Source: DATARN01 sp963851105 (GTDB lineage Bacteria; Actinomycetota; Acidimicrobiia; Acidimicrobiales; Palsa-688). From it: a stretch of DNA of 64,000 nt. Within the stretch, counting starts at the first letter, position 1. The number at the start of each line of letters is the position of its first letter. A model generated the notes under the pieces. That model was not told the DNA's origin, searched no databases, and saw nothing but the letters and a program-made list of their open reading frames with translations. Shown here piece after piece: positions 16,723 through 24,064 of the stretch. A program made the translations under genes and the position numbers. The DNA lies in assembly GCA_963851105.1 (NCBI GenBank), contig CAWKNP010000008.1, forward strand, positions 496,001-560,000, written 5' to 3'.

Positions 16723-19401
16723 TTGGTGTTGGTGGTCCATCCGATTCAGGGCGGCCAGGCGCGCTACTACCTCGACGGTCGGGCGCCGGGCTGGTGGTTC
16801 GGGGGTGGGGCGGGCGACCTCGGGCTGCGCGACCCCGTCGACGAACGGGCCCTGCCCGACCTCCTGGCGGGACACCGGCCGGGCGGCGAGCAGTTGCTCG
16901 GCCGCGTGCCGCGCAACCGGCGCAGTGGCTTCGACCTGATCCTGGCGGCGCCCAAATCGGTATCGCTGCTCGTCGCCCTCGGCGACGACGGGGCCGCCGG
17001 CCGGCTCCTCGGGGCGCACGAGCAGGCCGTACGTTCGACGCTCGACTACCTGCAGCGCAACGCCGCGCTCACGCGACGCGGGGCATCTGACGAGCTCATC
17101 GCCACCAGCGGCTTCGTGGCCGCCGCCTTCACCCATCGCCAGAGCGGCGCGGCCGATCCCCACATCCACACCCATGTCGTCGTGGCCAACCTGGTTCGGG
17201 GCACCGACGAGCGCTGGTCCGCCCTGGACAGCCGGGCCCTGTACCGCCACGCCCGCGCCAGTGGCGCCGTGTTCCAGGCCACCCTCCGGTATCACCTGGC
17301 CGAACGCGGACTGCGCTTCGCATGGTCGGTCAATCGCCACGGCCTGGGCGACATCGTCGGGGTGCCGCGCCCCGCCATCGAGGCCGCATCGCGCCGCCAG
17401 CGCCAGGTGCGCGAGGAACTGGCGGCCGCTCCCGCCACCGCGGTGGCGCGAGCCACCGCGGCCGGCCGTACCCGCGGGGCCGCCGACGCGGATGCCCCGG
17501 GGGCGTGGGAACAGCGGGTGGCGGCGACCGGATGGGACCGGGACGAGGCGCAACGGCTTCTCGTCGATGCCGGTCGGCGGACCCAAATCTCGCCGGTGGT
17601 CCGCGTGGCCCCACCCGACGTGGCGACCATCGGGCGTACCGTGGCCGCGCAGCATTCCCGCTTCCAGCGCCCCGACGTCGTCAGGGCGGCGGCCGTCATG
17701 GCCCGCGACGGCGCATCGGTCGCGGGCCTCGAGGCGGCCGCCGACGCCTTCCTGCGCACCGCGCTACCGGCGGAAGCGGGCCACTGGACGACGGCAGGGC
17801 TGCGGCGGATGGAAGACCGGATTGTTGCCGCGGTCGGGGGCGGCGACCGGCAGACGGCCACGGTCGGGCTCGTCCGCCCCGGCGTCGCATTTCCCGACGT
17901 CTTGACCGACCCCGGTCGCGATGCCGTTGCGCGCCTCACGTACGGCGGGGCGGCCGTCGATCGGCTGGGCGGGACATTCCTTGGCCAGGCGACGGTGTTG
18001 GGCGCGGCCCGCACCGTGTGGGAGGCCAGCGGGCATCGCGTGGCGGTGCTAGGGCAGAGCGCCCTGGCCGAGGCGCGCTGGCGGGCGCTGGCCGGCCTCG
18101 AACCTCTGGGGACCGACAACGCCACCGTGCTGCTGGTCGACGGCGCCGACCGGTGGTCGACTCCGGACCTCCAACGGGTGGTGGCCGATGCCACTGCCCG
18201 CCGGGCCAAGGTGGTGCTGATCGAGGGCGGGTCGCAACGGCCGCGGCGGCGCGCCGAGAGCCCCGCCATGGAAGTGGTGCGGAAATCCTTGCCCGCCATC
18301 GACCCTGGACCGCCGGGCCTGGCGGGAGGCGGGGGCGCGGTGGTCGCCGCCGGCCGCGACGCCTCAGTGCGCCTGGCCGTGTCGGGCCCGGCCGCGCTCG
18401 AACAGATCATCCGGGATTGGTCGCAGTTGCGGGCCCAGGGCTCGCCGGCGCGCATGGTCGCCCTCGGGCCGGATGAGGCGGAGCATCTGAACGGCCGCGC
18501 CCGTGAGGTGCTCGCCCGCCGCGGAGTGCTGCGGGGGCCGGTTGCCGCCATCGGGGGGCGTAGTTTCCAGGCGGGCGACGAGGTGGCGGCGCTCGGTCGC
18601 GACCCCCGGTTGGGGTCGGTGCCGGGCGGCAGCGTCGGCCGCATCAGCGCCGTTGACCGGCACGGCCAGTGGGCCGCTGTCGACTGGCCAGGGCGGCCCG
18701 ATCCTGTCACGGTGGCGGCCGGTCCCGACCCCATCGCGCTCACCCATGGCTACGCCACCACCGCCGCCTACCTACGTGGTGGCCACGATGGCCCTCTCCT
18801 CAGCCTCGGCACAGTGGAAGCCTTCGCCTCGCGCCTTCGTCCCGAGCGCGTCTACGAAGTGATGCCGTCTCCGCCGCCCGATCGGGCCCACGACGGTGGC
18901 CACCACTGCCTCGACCGGGCGCGGACGAGTCTTCCCGCCGCCATCATGGATCCCCAGGATGTCGCCCGGCCTCTCGCCGAACTGGCGACGGCCCGTGACC
19001 AACTGGCGGAGCTGCTCGTGGCCACCCGGCCGGCCGGTGGTGGCCAATTGCAGCAGTGGGCCGCCTTGTCGCAGGCCATACGGTGGCGCGAAGCCGCCCT
19101 CGGTCGTGGGGCGGAGATACGCCCCACGGTGGCCGTCGAGGCGCAGCTGGGGTCGCCCCCCGGCGAGTCCGACCGCCTAGCCCTGTGGCGGCGCGCCGCC
19201 ACCGCCATCGAGGCGCATCGGGACCGGTGGGCCCTCCCCGATCGACCGCTGGCCCTGCCCGCTGGCATGAGCCGCGACGCGGGGATAAGGCGCGAAGCCG
19301 GCGAGGGGCGCCATACCGGCGAGCAGCGGGTGCTGGCCGCCATCCGGGCCTACGAGCGGGTACCCGAGCGCCATCGCGGCCTTCTCCCCCCTGGGCCCTG
19401 A
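16723..19401 (+). CDS. MobF (TrwC-type) conjugative relaxase with a degenerate helicase half
   Basis: Predicted to nick oriT and stay bound to the transferred strand. The N-terminal 300 residues are a full relaxase domain. It has candidate nucleophile tyrosines Y15-Y16 in GGQARYYLDG, then FDLILAAPKSVSLLVALGDD, and the metal-binding triad H147, H149, H151 in DPHIHTHVVVANL. The region where MobF proteins carry a RecD-like helicase (about 400-560) keeps the outline but not the motifs. GGTFLGQATVL stands where GxxGxGKT is expected, and VLLVDGADR where VDEA is expected. The C-terminal third is low in recognisable motifs. Four in-frame TTG/GTG codons crowd the start and no ribosome site is seen, so the message may be leaderless. 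Divergent from the channel operon. Confidence 0.85.
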   Translation: MVLVVHPIQGGQARYYLDGRAPGWWFGGGAGDLGLRDPVDERALPDLLAGHRPGGEQLLGRVPRNRRSGFDLILAAPKSVSLLVALGDDGAAGRLLGAHEQAVRSTLDYLQRNAALTRRGASDELIATSGFVAAAFTHRQSGAADPHIHTHVVVANLVRGTDERWSALDSRALYRHARASGAVFQATLRYHLAERGLRFAWSVNRHGLGDIVGVPRPAIEAASRRQRQVREELAAAPATAVARATAAGRTRGAADADAPGAWEQRVAATGWDRDEAQRLLVDAGRRTQISPVVRVAPPDVATIGRTVAAQHSRFQRPDVVRAAAVMARDGASVAGLEAAADAFLRTALPAEAGHWTTAGLRRMEDRIVAAVGGGDRQTATVGLVRPGVAFPDVLTDPGRDAVARLTYGGAAVDRLGGTFLGQATVLGAARTVWEASGHRVAVLGQSALAEARWRALAGLEPLGTDNATVLLVDGADRWSTPDLQRVVADATARRAKVVLIEGGSQRPRRRAESPAMEVVRKSLPAIDPGPPGLAGGGGAVVAAGRDASVRLAVSGPAALEQIIRDWSQLRAQGSPARMVALGPDEAEHLNGRAREVLARRGVLRGPVAAIGGRSFQAGDEVAALGRDPRLGSVPGGSVGRISAVDRHGQWAAVDWPGRPDPVTVAAGPDPIALTHGYATTAAYLRGGHDGPLLSLGTVEAFASRLRPERVYEVMPSPPPDRAHDGGHHCLDRARTSLPAAIMDPQDVARPLAELATARDQLAELLVATRPAGGGQLQQWAALSQAIRWREAALGRGAEIRPTVAVEAQLGSPPGESDRLALWRRAATAIEAHRDRWALPDRPLALPAGMSRDAGIRREAGEGRHTGEQRVLAAIRAYERVPERHRGLLPPGP

Positions 19402-19459
19402 GGAGTGCGATCATCGTCTCATCTGCCCTCTCCATCCGCCCGAGGCCACTCCGCCAGCC

Positions 19460-20605
19460 GTGGCGCCAGGGTCGCCGCCCCAGACGCCCCAGACGGCCCA
19501 GACACCCCAGCCGCCTCAGCCACCTCAGCCGTCCCGCCCGCCCCGCCCGGCTCGCCGGAAGAAGGCGTGGCGGATCGTCCGCCTCGTTGTCAGCTTGGCC
19601 CTGGCGGCGTTCGCCGTCCACGTCGTGTACGGCCAACGCGACGAGCTGGCGGGCGCCACCACCTACCTCGACCACCTCCGCTGGCCCTGGATCCTGGCGG
19701 CGGCGGCCGTCGAGCTGTGCTCGATCGTGGCGTTCGCCGCCCTGCAGCGGCGCCTCCTCCAGGCCGGCCATGTGGCGATCCCGCTGACGACGCTGACCAT
19801 GATCACCTTTGCCGGCAACGCCATCCAGAACTCGCTGCCCGCGGGCCCGGTATGGAGCGGTGTCTATGCGTTCCGCCAGTTCCATGAACGCGGCGCCGAC
19901 GAGGTCCTGGCCGGGTGGCTGCTCATCGGCACGGCGGCGGTCGCCGACATCGCGCTGGTGATCCTGGCGGCGGTCGGGCTGGCGGCCGCCTCCGGTACCG
20001 GGAGCGGCTTCGACCTGGTCAAGGTGATCCTGGGCCTCCTCGTCCTGGCGGTCGTGATCATCGCTCTGTGGAGCCGCCGCGACTGGATCGCCCGCCACAT
20101 GGTGCGGCCGCTGCGGCTGTGCCAACGGATCTTCAAGCGGCCGGAAGGAGATCCTCAGGCCCTCATCGAGGAGTTCATATGGCGAGTCAACGCCATCTCC
20201 CCGAGCCGCACCGACTGGGCCATGTCGCTGTTCTTCGCCCTGTCCAACTGGTCCCTCGACGTGGGCTGCCTCATTGCCGCGTTCATGGCCGTCGGGGCGC
20301 CGGTTCCCTGGCGCGCCCTGCTGCTGGCCTACGCCGCGGGCCAGCTGGCGGCCAACCTCCCGATCACCCCGGGTGGCCTCGGCGTGGTCGAGGGCAGCCT
20401 GATCATCGGGCTGGTTGCCTATGGCGGCGGCCAGGAGAGCACCGTGGCGGCCGTGTTGGTCTACCGGTTGCTGAGTTTCTGGGCGCTGCTTCCCATCGGG
20501 TGGGTCGCCTGGGCGATCTCGGGTTGGGACCTGCGACGCGCCAAGGGGCGCCGGAGCGGGGCAGTCGGCGGGGTCGGAACATTGCAAACCGAAAGGACAG
20601 CATGA
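19460..20605 (+). CDS. YbhN/UPF0104-type integral membrane protein (lysylphosphatidylglycerol synthase TM region-like)
   Basis: A 381-residue membrane protein with about eight spans, resembling the flippase-like half of MprF and the UPF0104/YbhN family. The conserved features ITFAGNAIQNSLPAG and LPITPGGLGVVEGSL are the two re-entrant-like motifs of this family. The first 40 residues are a Pro/Gln/Thr repeat (PQTPQTAQTPQPPQPPQP) followed by a basic patch, probably a cytoplasmic tail. There is no synthetase domain, so lipid movement or transport is more likely than aminoacylation. The GTG start is the only one that keeps the tail. It overlaps the next lipoprotein gene by four bases. Confidence 0.8.
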   Translation: MAPGSPPQTPQTAQTPQPPQPPQPSRPPRPARRKKAWRIVRLVVSLALAAFAVHVVYGQRDELAGATTYLDHLRWPWILAAAAVELCSIVAFAALQRRLLQAGHVAIPLTTLTMITFAGNAIQNSLPAGPVWSGVYAFRQFHERGADEVLAGWLLIGTAAVADIALVILAAVGLAAASGTGSGFDLVKVILGLLVLAVVIIALWSRRDWIARHMVRPLRLCQRIFKRPEGDPQALIEEFIWRVNAISPSRTDWAMSLFFALSNWSLDVGCLIAAFMAVGAPVPWRALLLAYAAGQLAANLPITPGGLGVVEGSLIIGLVAYGGGQESTVAAVLVYRLLSFWALLPIGWVAWAISGWDLRRAKGRRSGAVGGVGTLQTERTA

Positions 20606-21027
20606 GAAGACCTGGTACCCACCGACCCGGGGTGGTCGCGGCGCTGGTCGCGACGGCCGTCGTGGCCGCGCTGGTGGGCTGCGCCGGCGCCCGGAATTCC
20701 CTGGGGACTGGGGCCAGCGCATGTTTCCGGGCCCTGCCGGCCGCCCGTGACGCCATCCACGACACGGGTCGCCTGGTCGGTGTCCGGCGGGTACCCGCCG
20801 AGATGCTGCGCGCCGCCCTGCCCGCGAATGCCACGTCGTCCACCCTGCCGGACCAGGAGCTCTGCGTCTTCGCCTTCAACGGGGCCTACGCTCCGGGGAG
20901 TGTGACCGGCGCCCAGAACACCAAGAGCGGCCGCTACGCCATCGTCGCCCTCGGCAGCAAGCACCCTTCGGTGGTGGCGGCGTGGGTGCTCGACGATCTC
21001 CCTACCCGCTTCCGACACCTTCATTGA
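20602..21027 (+). CDS. Small putative lipoprotein of unknown function
   Basis: A 141-residue protein with a basic start, a hydrophobic signal and a lipobox (ALVGC, cysteine near residue 26), so it should be lipid-anchored outside the membrane. The mature part is about 115 residues with two further cysteines (SACFRAL and ELCVFAF) that could form a disulphide. The ATG overlaps the stop of the YbhN-like gene (ATGA), so the two are coupled. The family is not recognised. Function may relate to the membrane protein before it. Confidence 0.7.
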   Translation: MRRPGTHRPGVVAALVATAVVAALVGCAGARNSLGTGASACFRALPAARDAIHDTGRLVGVRRVPAEMLRAALPANATSSTLPDQELCVFAFNGAYAPGSVTGAQNTKSGRYAIVALGSKHPSVVAAWVLDDLPTRFRHLH

Positions 21028-21076
21028 CAAAAATTGTTAACGAGGGTTGACAAACGACGTTAGGTTGACCTAACAA
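21024..21076 (+). promoter_or_regulatory. ZIP transporter promoter with a DtxR/MntR-like operator
   Basis: A TTGACA at 21047-21052 is followed after 18 bases by TAACAA at 21071-21076. The palindrome GTTAGGTTGACCTAAC (21059-21074) covers the spacer and the -10 region. Its GTTAGG/CCTAAC arms match the half-sites of DtxR, IdeR and MntR operators. A second TTGACA lies at 21024-21029, and the AAAAATTG/GTTAAC area between them is AT-rich. Binding of a metal-loaded DtxR-family repressor would block transcription. The palindrome is seen directly; the regulator is inferred. Confidence 0.65.
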
Positions 21077-21145
21077 TAGCGCCGGTCGCAATCGCGGCTC
21101 CCGGCGCGAGCAGCGCAGTCGGACGTTGAGGGGAATGTCGTCGCT

Positions 21146-22054
21146 ATGTCCACTGGGAACATCCTGATTCTAGGAGCTATCGCGGGGCTGACCATCTTCG
21201 CTGGACTGCCCCTGGGAAGGATCCGCAAACCGGCGCCCCGGCTGCAGGCGTTCCTCAACGCCAGCGCCATCGGGGTGTTGTTGTTCCTCCTCTGGGACGT
21301 CCTCACCCATGGCTGGCAGCCCGTGGAGGACTCCATGGTGGCGGCTCAAAAGGGGACCGAGTCGTGGCTGCATTTCGCCGGGCTCGCCGCCATCTTCGCC
21401 GGGGGCCTGGCCATCGGCCTCGTCGGCCTCGTGTACTACGACCGGTACATGTCCGCCGCAGCCAAGCGAGCGGCGGCGGCCAAGATCCCGGCGGCCGCCG
21501 GTTTCGGCCCTGGGGCCGCCCGGGCCCAAGAACTGGCGCCCGCTAATCGGCGAGCCGGGATCTTGGCCCGGACGCAGCAGCGGGTCACGACGCTCTCCAG
21601 CGCCGAGCGACTGGCGTTCATGATCGCCCTCGGCATCGGCATGCACAACTTCTCGGAAGGCTTGGCCATCGGGCAGTCGGCGGCCAAGGGCGAGGTCAGC
21701 CTGGCACTCATGCTCATCATCGGTTTCGGCCTCCACAACGCCACCGAGGGCTTCGGCATCGTCGCCCCGATGGCCGGCCAGGAAACCCGGCCTTCGTGGG
21801 GATTCCTCGCCGTCATGGGCCTGATCGGGGGCGGCCCGACGTTCCTGGGGACCCTTGTCGGCCAGTCCTTCGTCAACAACGCCATCTTCATCGCCTTCCT
21901 CGCCCTGGCCGCCGGTTCGATCCTTTACGTCGTCATCCAGCTGTTGAACGTGGCCGCCAAGCTGCGCCAGAAGGAAATCCTGATGTGGGGCATCCTGGTT
22001 GGCCTGTTTGCGGGCTTCGCCACCGATCTGATCCTGGTGGCGGCAGGCGCCTGA
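21146..22054 (+). CDS. ZIP-family divalent metal transporter
   Basis: Predicted to bring zinc, iron or manganese into the cytosol. The 302-residue protein has about eight spans. Two histidine motifs of the binuclear metal site are clear: MHNFSEGLAIG in helix 4 and LHNATEGFGI in helix 5. A large loop between spans 3 and 4 (about residues 100-155) is basic and Ala-rich rather than His-rich. This matches the GufA-like/ZupT branch. The ATG has GAGGGGA 12 bases upstream. The operator just upstream suggests repression by metal through a DtxR-family protein, as expected for an uptake system. No regulator gene of that family is present in the window. Confidence 0.9.
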   Translation: MSTGNILILGAIAGLTIFAGLPLGRIRKPAPRLQAFLNASAIGVLLFLLWDVLTHGWQPVEDSMVAAQKGTESWLHFAGLAAIFAGGLAIGLVGLVYYDRYMSAAAKRAAAAKIPAAAGFGPGAARAQELAPANRRAGILARTQQRVTTLSSAERLAFMIALGIGMHNFSEGLAIGQSAAKGEVSLALMLIIGFGLHNATEGFGIVAPMAGQETRPSWGFLAVMGLIGGGPTFLGTLVGQSFVNNAIFIAFLALAAGSILYVVIQLLNVAAKLRQKEILMWGILVGLFAGFATDLILVAAGA

Positions 22055-22068
22055 CGGGCGCTGCTCCT

Positions 22069-22118
22069 GGGGGTAGCGCGATTTCCGTCGTGTACGCAGC
22101 GGAAATCGCGCTACCCCC
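22069..22118. repeat. REP-like long palindrome, copy 1
   Basis: A perfect inverted repeat with 19-base arms (22069-22087 and 22100-22118) and a 12-base loop containing GTGTAC. The left arm reads GGGGGTAGCGCGATTTCCG. It lies in the gap between the ZIP gene and the adenine methylase gene. A near-identical element occurs at 38302-38351. It could fold as a strong hairpin and stop transcription of the ZIP gene, but it lacks a T run, so a repeat family is more likely. Confidence 0.85.
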
Positions 22119-22143
22119 CGACGGCGCGCCACACTGCGGGGGC

Positions 22144-23226
22144 GTGATCAAGTATCTCGGCTCGAAACGCCGCCTCGTCCCGATCCTGGGGGAGCTTCTG
22201 ACCCGGTCCGGGGCCACCACCGCGCTCGACCTGTTCACCGGCACCACACGAGTGGCACAGGAGTGGAAGGCCCGGGGCGCCGAGGTGTGGGCCGTCGACC
22301 TGGCCCGCTACGCCGAAGTGCTGGCGGCCTGCTACATCGGCACCGACTCCGACCATGTTGATCGCGTGGGGCTCGACGAGGTCCTGTCCCACCTGGACAG
22401 CCTTCCGGGGACAGCCGGCTACGCCACCGCGACCTTCAGCCGCGAGTCCCGCTATTTCCAGCCCCACAACGCCGAGCGCATCGACGCCATCCGCGACGAG
22501 ATCCGGCGCGGCTGGGCCGGCCAGCCCCTCGAGGCGGTGCTGTTGACCTCGCTGCTCGAGGCCGCCGACCGGGTCGACTCGACGACGGGCCTGCAGATGG
22601 CATATCTGAAAAATTGGTCGTCCCGTTCATTCCACCGGCTTGCCCTCCGGCCCCCGACCCTGCTTCCCGGCCCGGGCCACGCCGTTCGCGGCGACGCAAC
22701 CGTGGTCGCCGCCACCCTGCCAGAAGTCGACGTGGCGTACCTCGACCCGCCGTACAACCAGCACCGGTACTTCACGAACTACCACGTCTGGGAGACACTC
22801 GTCGCCTGGGACGCGCCCGCGCACTACGGGATCGCCTGCAAGCGTCTCGACGCACGCGACGCCTCGACCAAGAGCGTGTTCAACGACCGCCGCCAGGCCC
22901 CCGACGCCTTGGCCCGTCTCATCGCCACCGTCCGGGCTGGCGCGGTGATCATCTCGGGCAGCAACGAAGGCTGGGTCGGGATGGAGGACCTCGTCGCCAT
23001 GGCCGAGGTACGGGGCCACGTCGGCGTTCTCGCCTTCGATTCCAAACGCTATGTGGGGGCCCAGATCGGAATCCACAACTTGAAGGGGGAAAAGGTGGGC
23101 GCCGTCTCCCACACGCGCAACGTCGAATACCTCATCTGCGCCGGGGATCAGGACGTCGTCCATCGCCTCCTTGACAATAACAGTAATCTCTGTCACTGTC
23201 AGTTACGTGGAGTACACCCTCGATGA
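22144..23226 (+). CDS. D12-class DNA adenine (N6) methyltransferase, orphan
   Basis: Methylates adenine in a short DNA target using SAM. The 360-residue protein starts IKYLGSKRRLVPIL, typical of Dam/D12 enzymes. The SAM motif is LDLFTGTTRVAQ near residues 29-40 and the catalytic DPPYN is near residue 202 in VAYLDPPYNQHRYF. No restriction endonuclease or specificity gene is nearby, so it is probably a solitary methylase of unknown target. The GTG start lies 25 bases after the palindrome. Its last 20 bases overlap the start chosen for the MerR gene. The C-terminal 20 residues after EYLICAGDQ look unconserved. Confidence 0.85.
   Translation: MIKYLGSKRRLVPILGELLTRSGATTALDLFTGTTRVAQEWKARGAEVWAVDLARYAEVLAACYIGTDSDHVDRVGLDEVLSHLDSLPGTAGYATATFSRESRYFQPHNAERIDAIRDEIRRGWAGQPLEAVLLTSLLEAADRVDSTTGLQMAYLKNWSSRSFHRLALRPPTLLPGPGHAVRGDATVVAATLPEVDVAYLDPPYNQHRYFTNYHVWETLVAWDAPAHYGIACKRLDARDASTKSVFNDRRQAPDALARLIATVRAGAVIISGSNEGWVGMEDLVAMAEVRGHVGVLAFDSKRYVGAQIGIHNLKGEKVGAVSHTRNVEYLICAGDQDVVHRLLDNNSNLCHCQLRGVHPR
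23171..23206 (+). promoter_or_regulatory. Probable MerR promoter/operator region
   Basis: A TTGACA (23171-23176) inside the end of the methylase gene is followed by inverted ACAGT/ACTGT half-sites about ten bases apart and by further CTGTCA copies. The GTG chosen for the MerR gene comes directly after, without a ribosome site. Dyad symmetry between -35 and start suits MerR autoregulation and a leaderless message. No good -10 is visible, so this is tentative. Confidence 0.4.
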
Positions 23227-24064
23227 ACTTGTAGACACGGTCGCGGCCCGGCTGGCGGGCGCCGGCATCGACCGGCAGGACAACGGCCAGGTCAGTGCCT
23301 TTCCCGACCGCCGGACGTTGCGCTACTACACGACGATCGGGCTGATGGACCGGCCCGATACGGTCCGCAACCGCCAGGCCATCTATGGCGAGCGCCACGT
23401 GACCCAGGCGGTGGCGGTCAAGCGGCTCCAGGCGTCGGGCATGCCGCTGGCCGCCATCCAAGCCCGGTTGGCGGGCCTGCCCTCCGCCGCGGTCGAAGCC
23501 ATCGCTTCTGGTCGCGCTGAGGGCGTGGTGGCGGGGGGCGAGGTCCCCGGATCGCGACGGGGCTTCTGGGCCCTGCCCGCGGCCGCCACCACCGTCTTCG
23601 CGACGGGGGGGCCGCCTCCGCCCGGAGCCGTGGCGGATGCGCAACCGCGGGCCGCGCTCGGAGGCCTGGGCGCCGGCTCGTCCGGAGCCATGGCGGGTAC
23701 CGGGTCGCCGGTCACCGCAGCAGCAGCACCAGCAGCAGCGGGCGCCCGTTCGCATCCCGCCAATCGGCGCATGGCGGCACCGGCCGGCCCAGCGGCGCCC
23801 CCGCCCGCACCCGCACCCGAGGCGGCGCCAGCCGGGCCCGCGGCACCCGCACCCGCACCAGCCCCCCCACCCGACGCGGCGTCCGACCTGCGCCCCATGG
23901 TGGCGGTGCCGCTTACCGCGTACACGACCCTCCTCCTGACAACAGAACGGTCACTTAGTGCCCACGACGTGAGCGCCATCCGCACCGCCGCCGCCGCCCT
24001 CCTCAGCCACCTCGCCGCCGCCGGCCTCACCGGCGCCCCCCAGCAACGAAGGGAAACCCGATGA
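23207..24064 (+). CDS. MerR-family transcriptional regulator with a long Pro/Ala-rich linker
   Basis: A 285-residue regulator. The winged-helix DNA-binding region (about 1-90) carries FPDRRTLRYYTTIGLMDRP and RQAIYGERHVTQAVAVKRL, both characteristic of MerR. From about 100 to 225 the sequence is low-complexity Ala/Pro/Gly with runs such as PAPAPEAAPAG, probably a flexible linker. A short C-terminal domain follows (MVAVPLTAYTTLLLTTERSL onward). No metal-binding cysteines are present. GTG 23207 begins EYTLDELV, the normal MerR-type start; an in-frame TTG 36 bases earlier is weaker. The stop overlaps the VIT/vWA start (ATGA), so the regulator and that protein are made together. Confidence 0.8.
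   Translation: MEYTLDELVDTVAARLAGAGIDRQDNGQVSAFPDRRTLRYYTTIGLMDRPDTVRNRQAIYGERHVTQAVAVKRLQASGMPLAAIQARLAGLPSAAVEAIASGRAEGVVAGGEVPGSRRGFWALPAAATTVFATGGPPPPGAVADAQPRAALGGLGAGSSGAMAGTGSPVTAAAAPAAAGARSHPANRRMAAPAGPAAPPPAPAPEAAPAGPAAPAPAPAPPPDAASDLRPMVAVPLTAYTTLLLTTERSLSAHDVSAIRTAAAALLSHLAAAGLTGAPQQRRETR

Noticed and set aside
18944..20722. 592-codon minus-strand frame over the relaxase end and YbhN-like gene
   Set aside because: Arg/Gly/Pro-rich nonsense crossing two well-supported + strand genes.
22069..22118. Ordinary rho-independent terminator for the ZIP gene
   Set aside because: There is no T run on either side and the same sequence recurs elsewhere, so a repeat family fits better, although a role in termination is not excluded.
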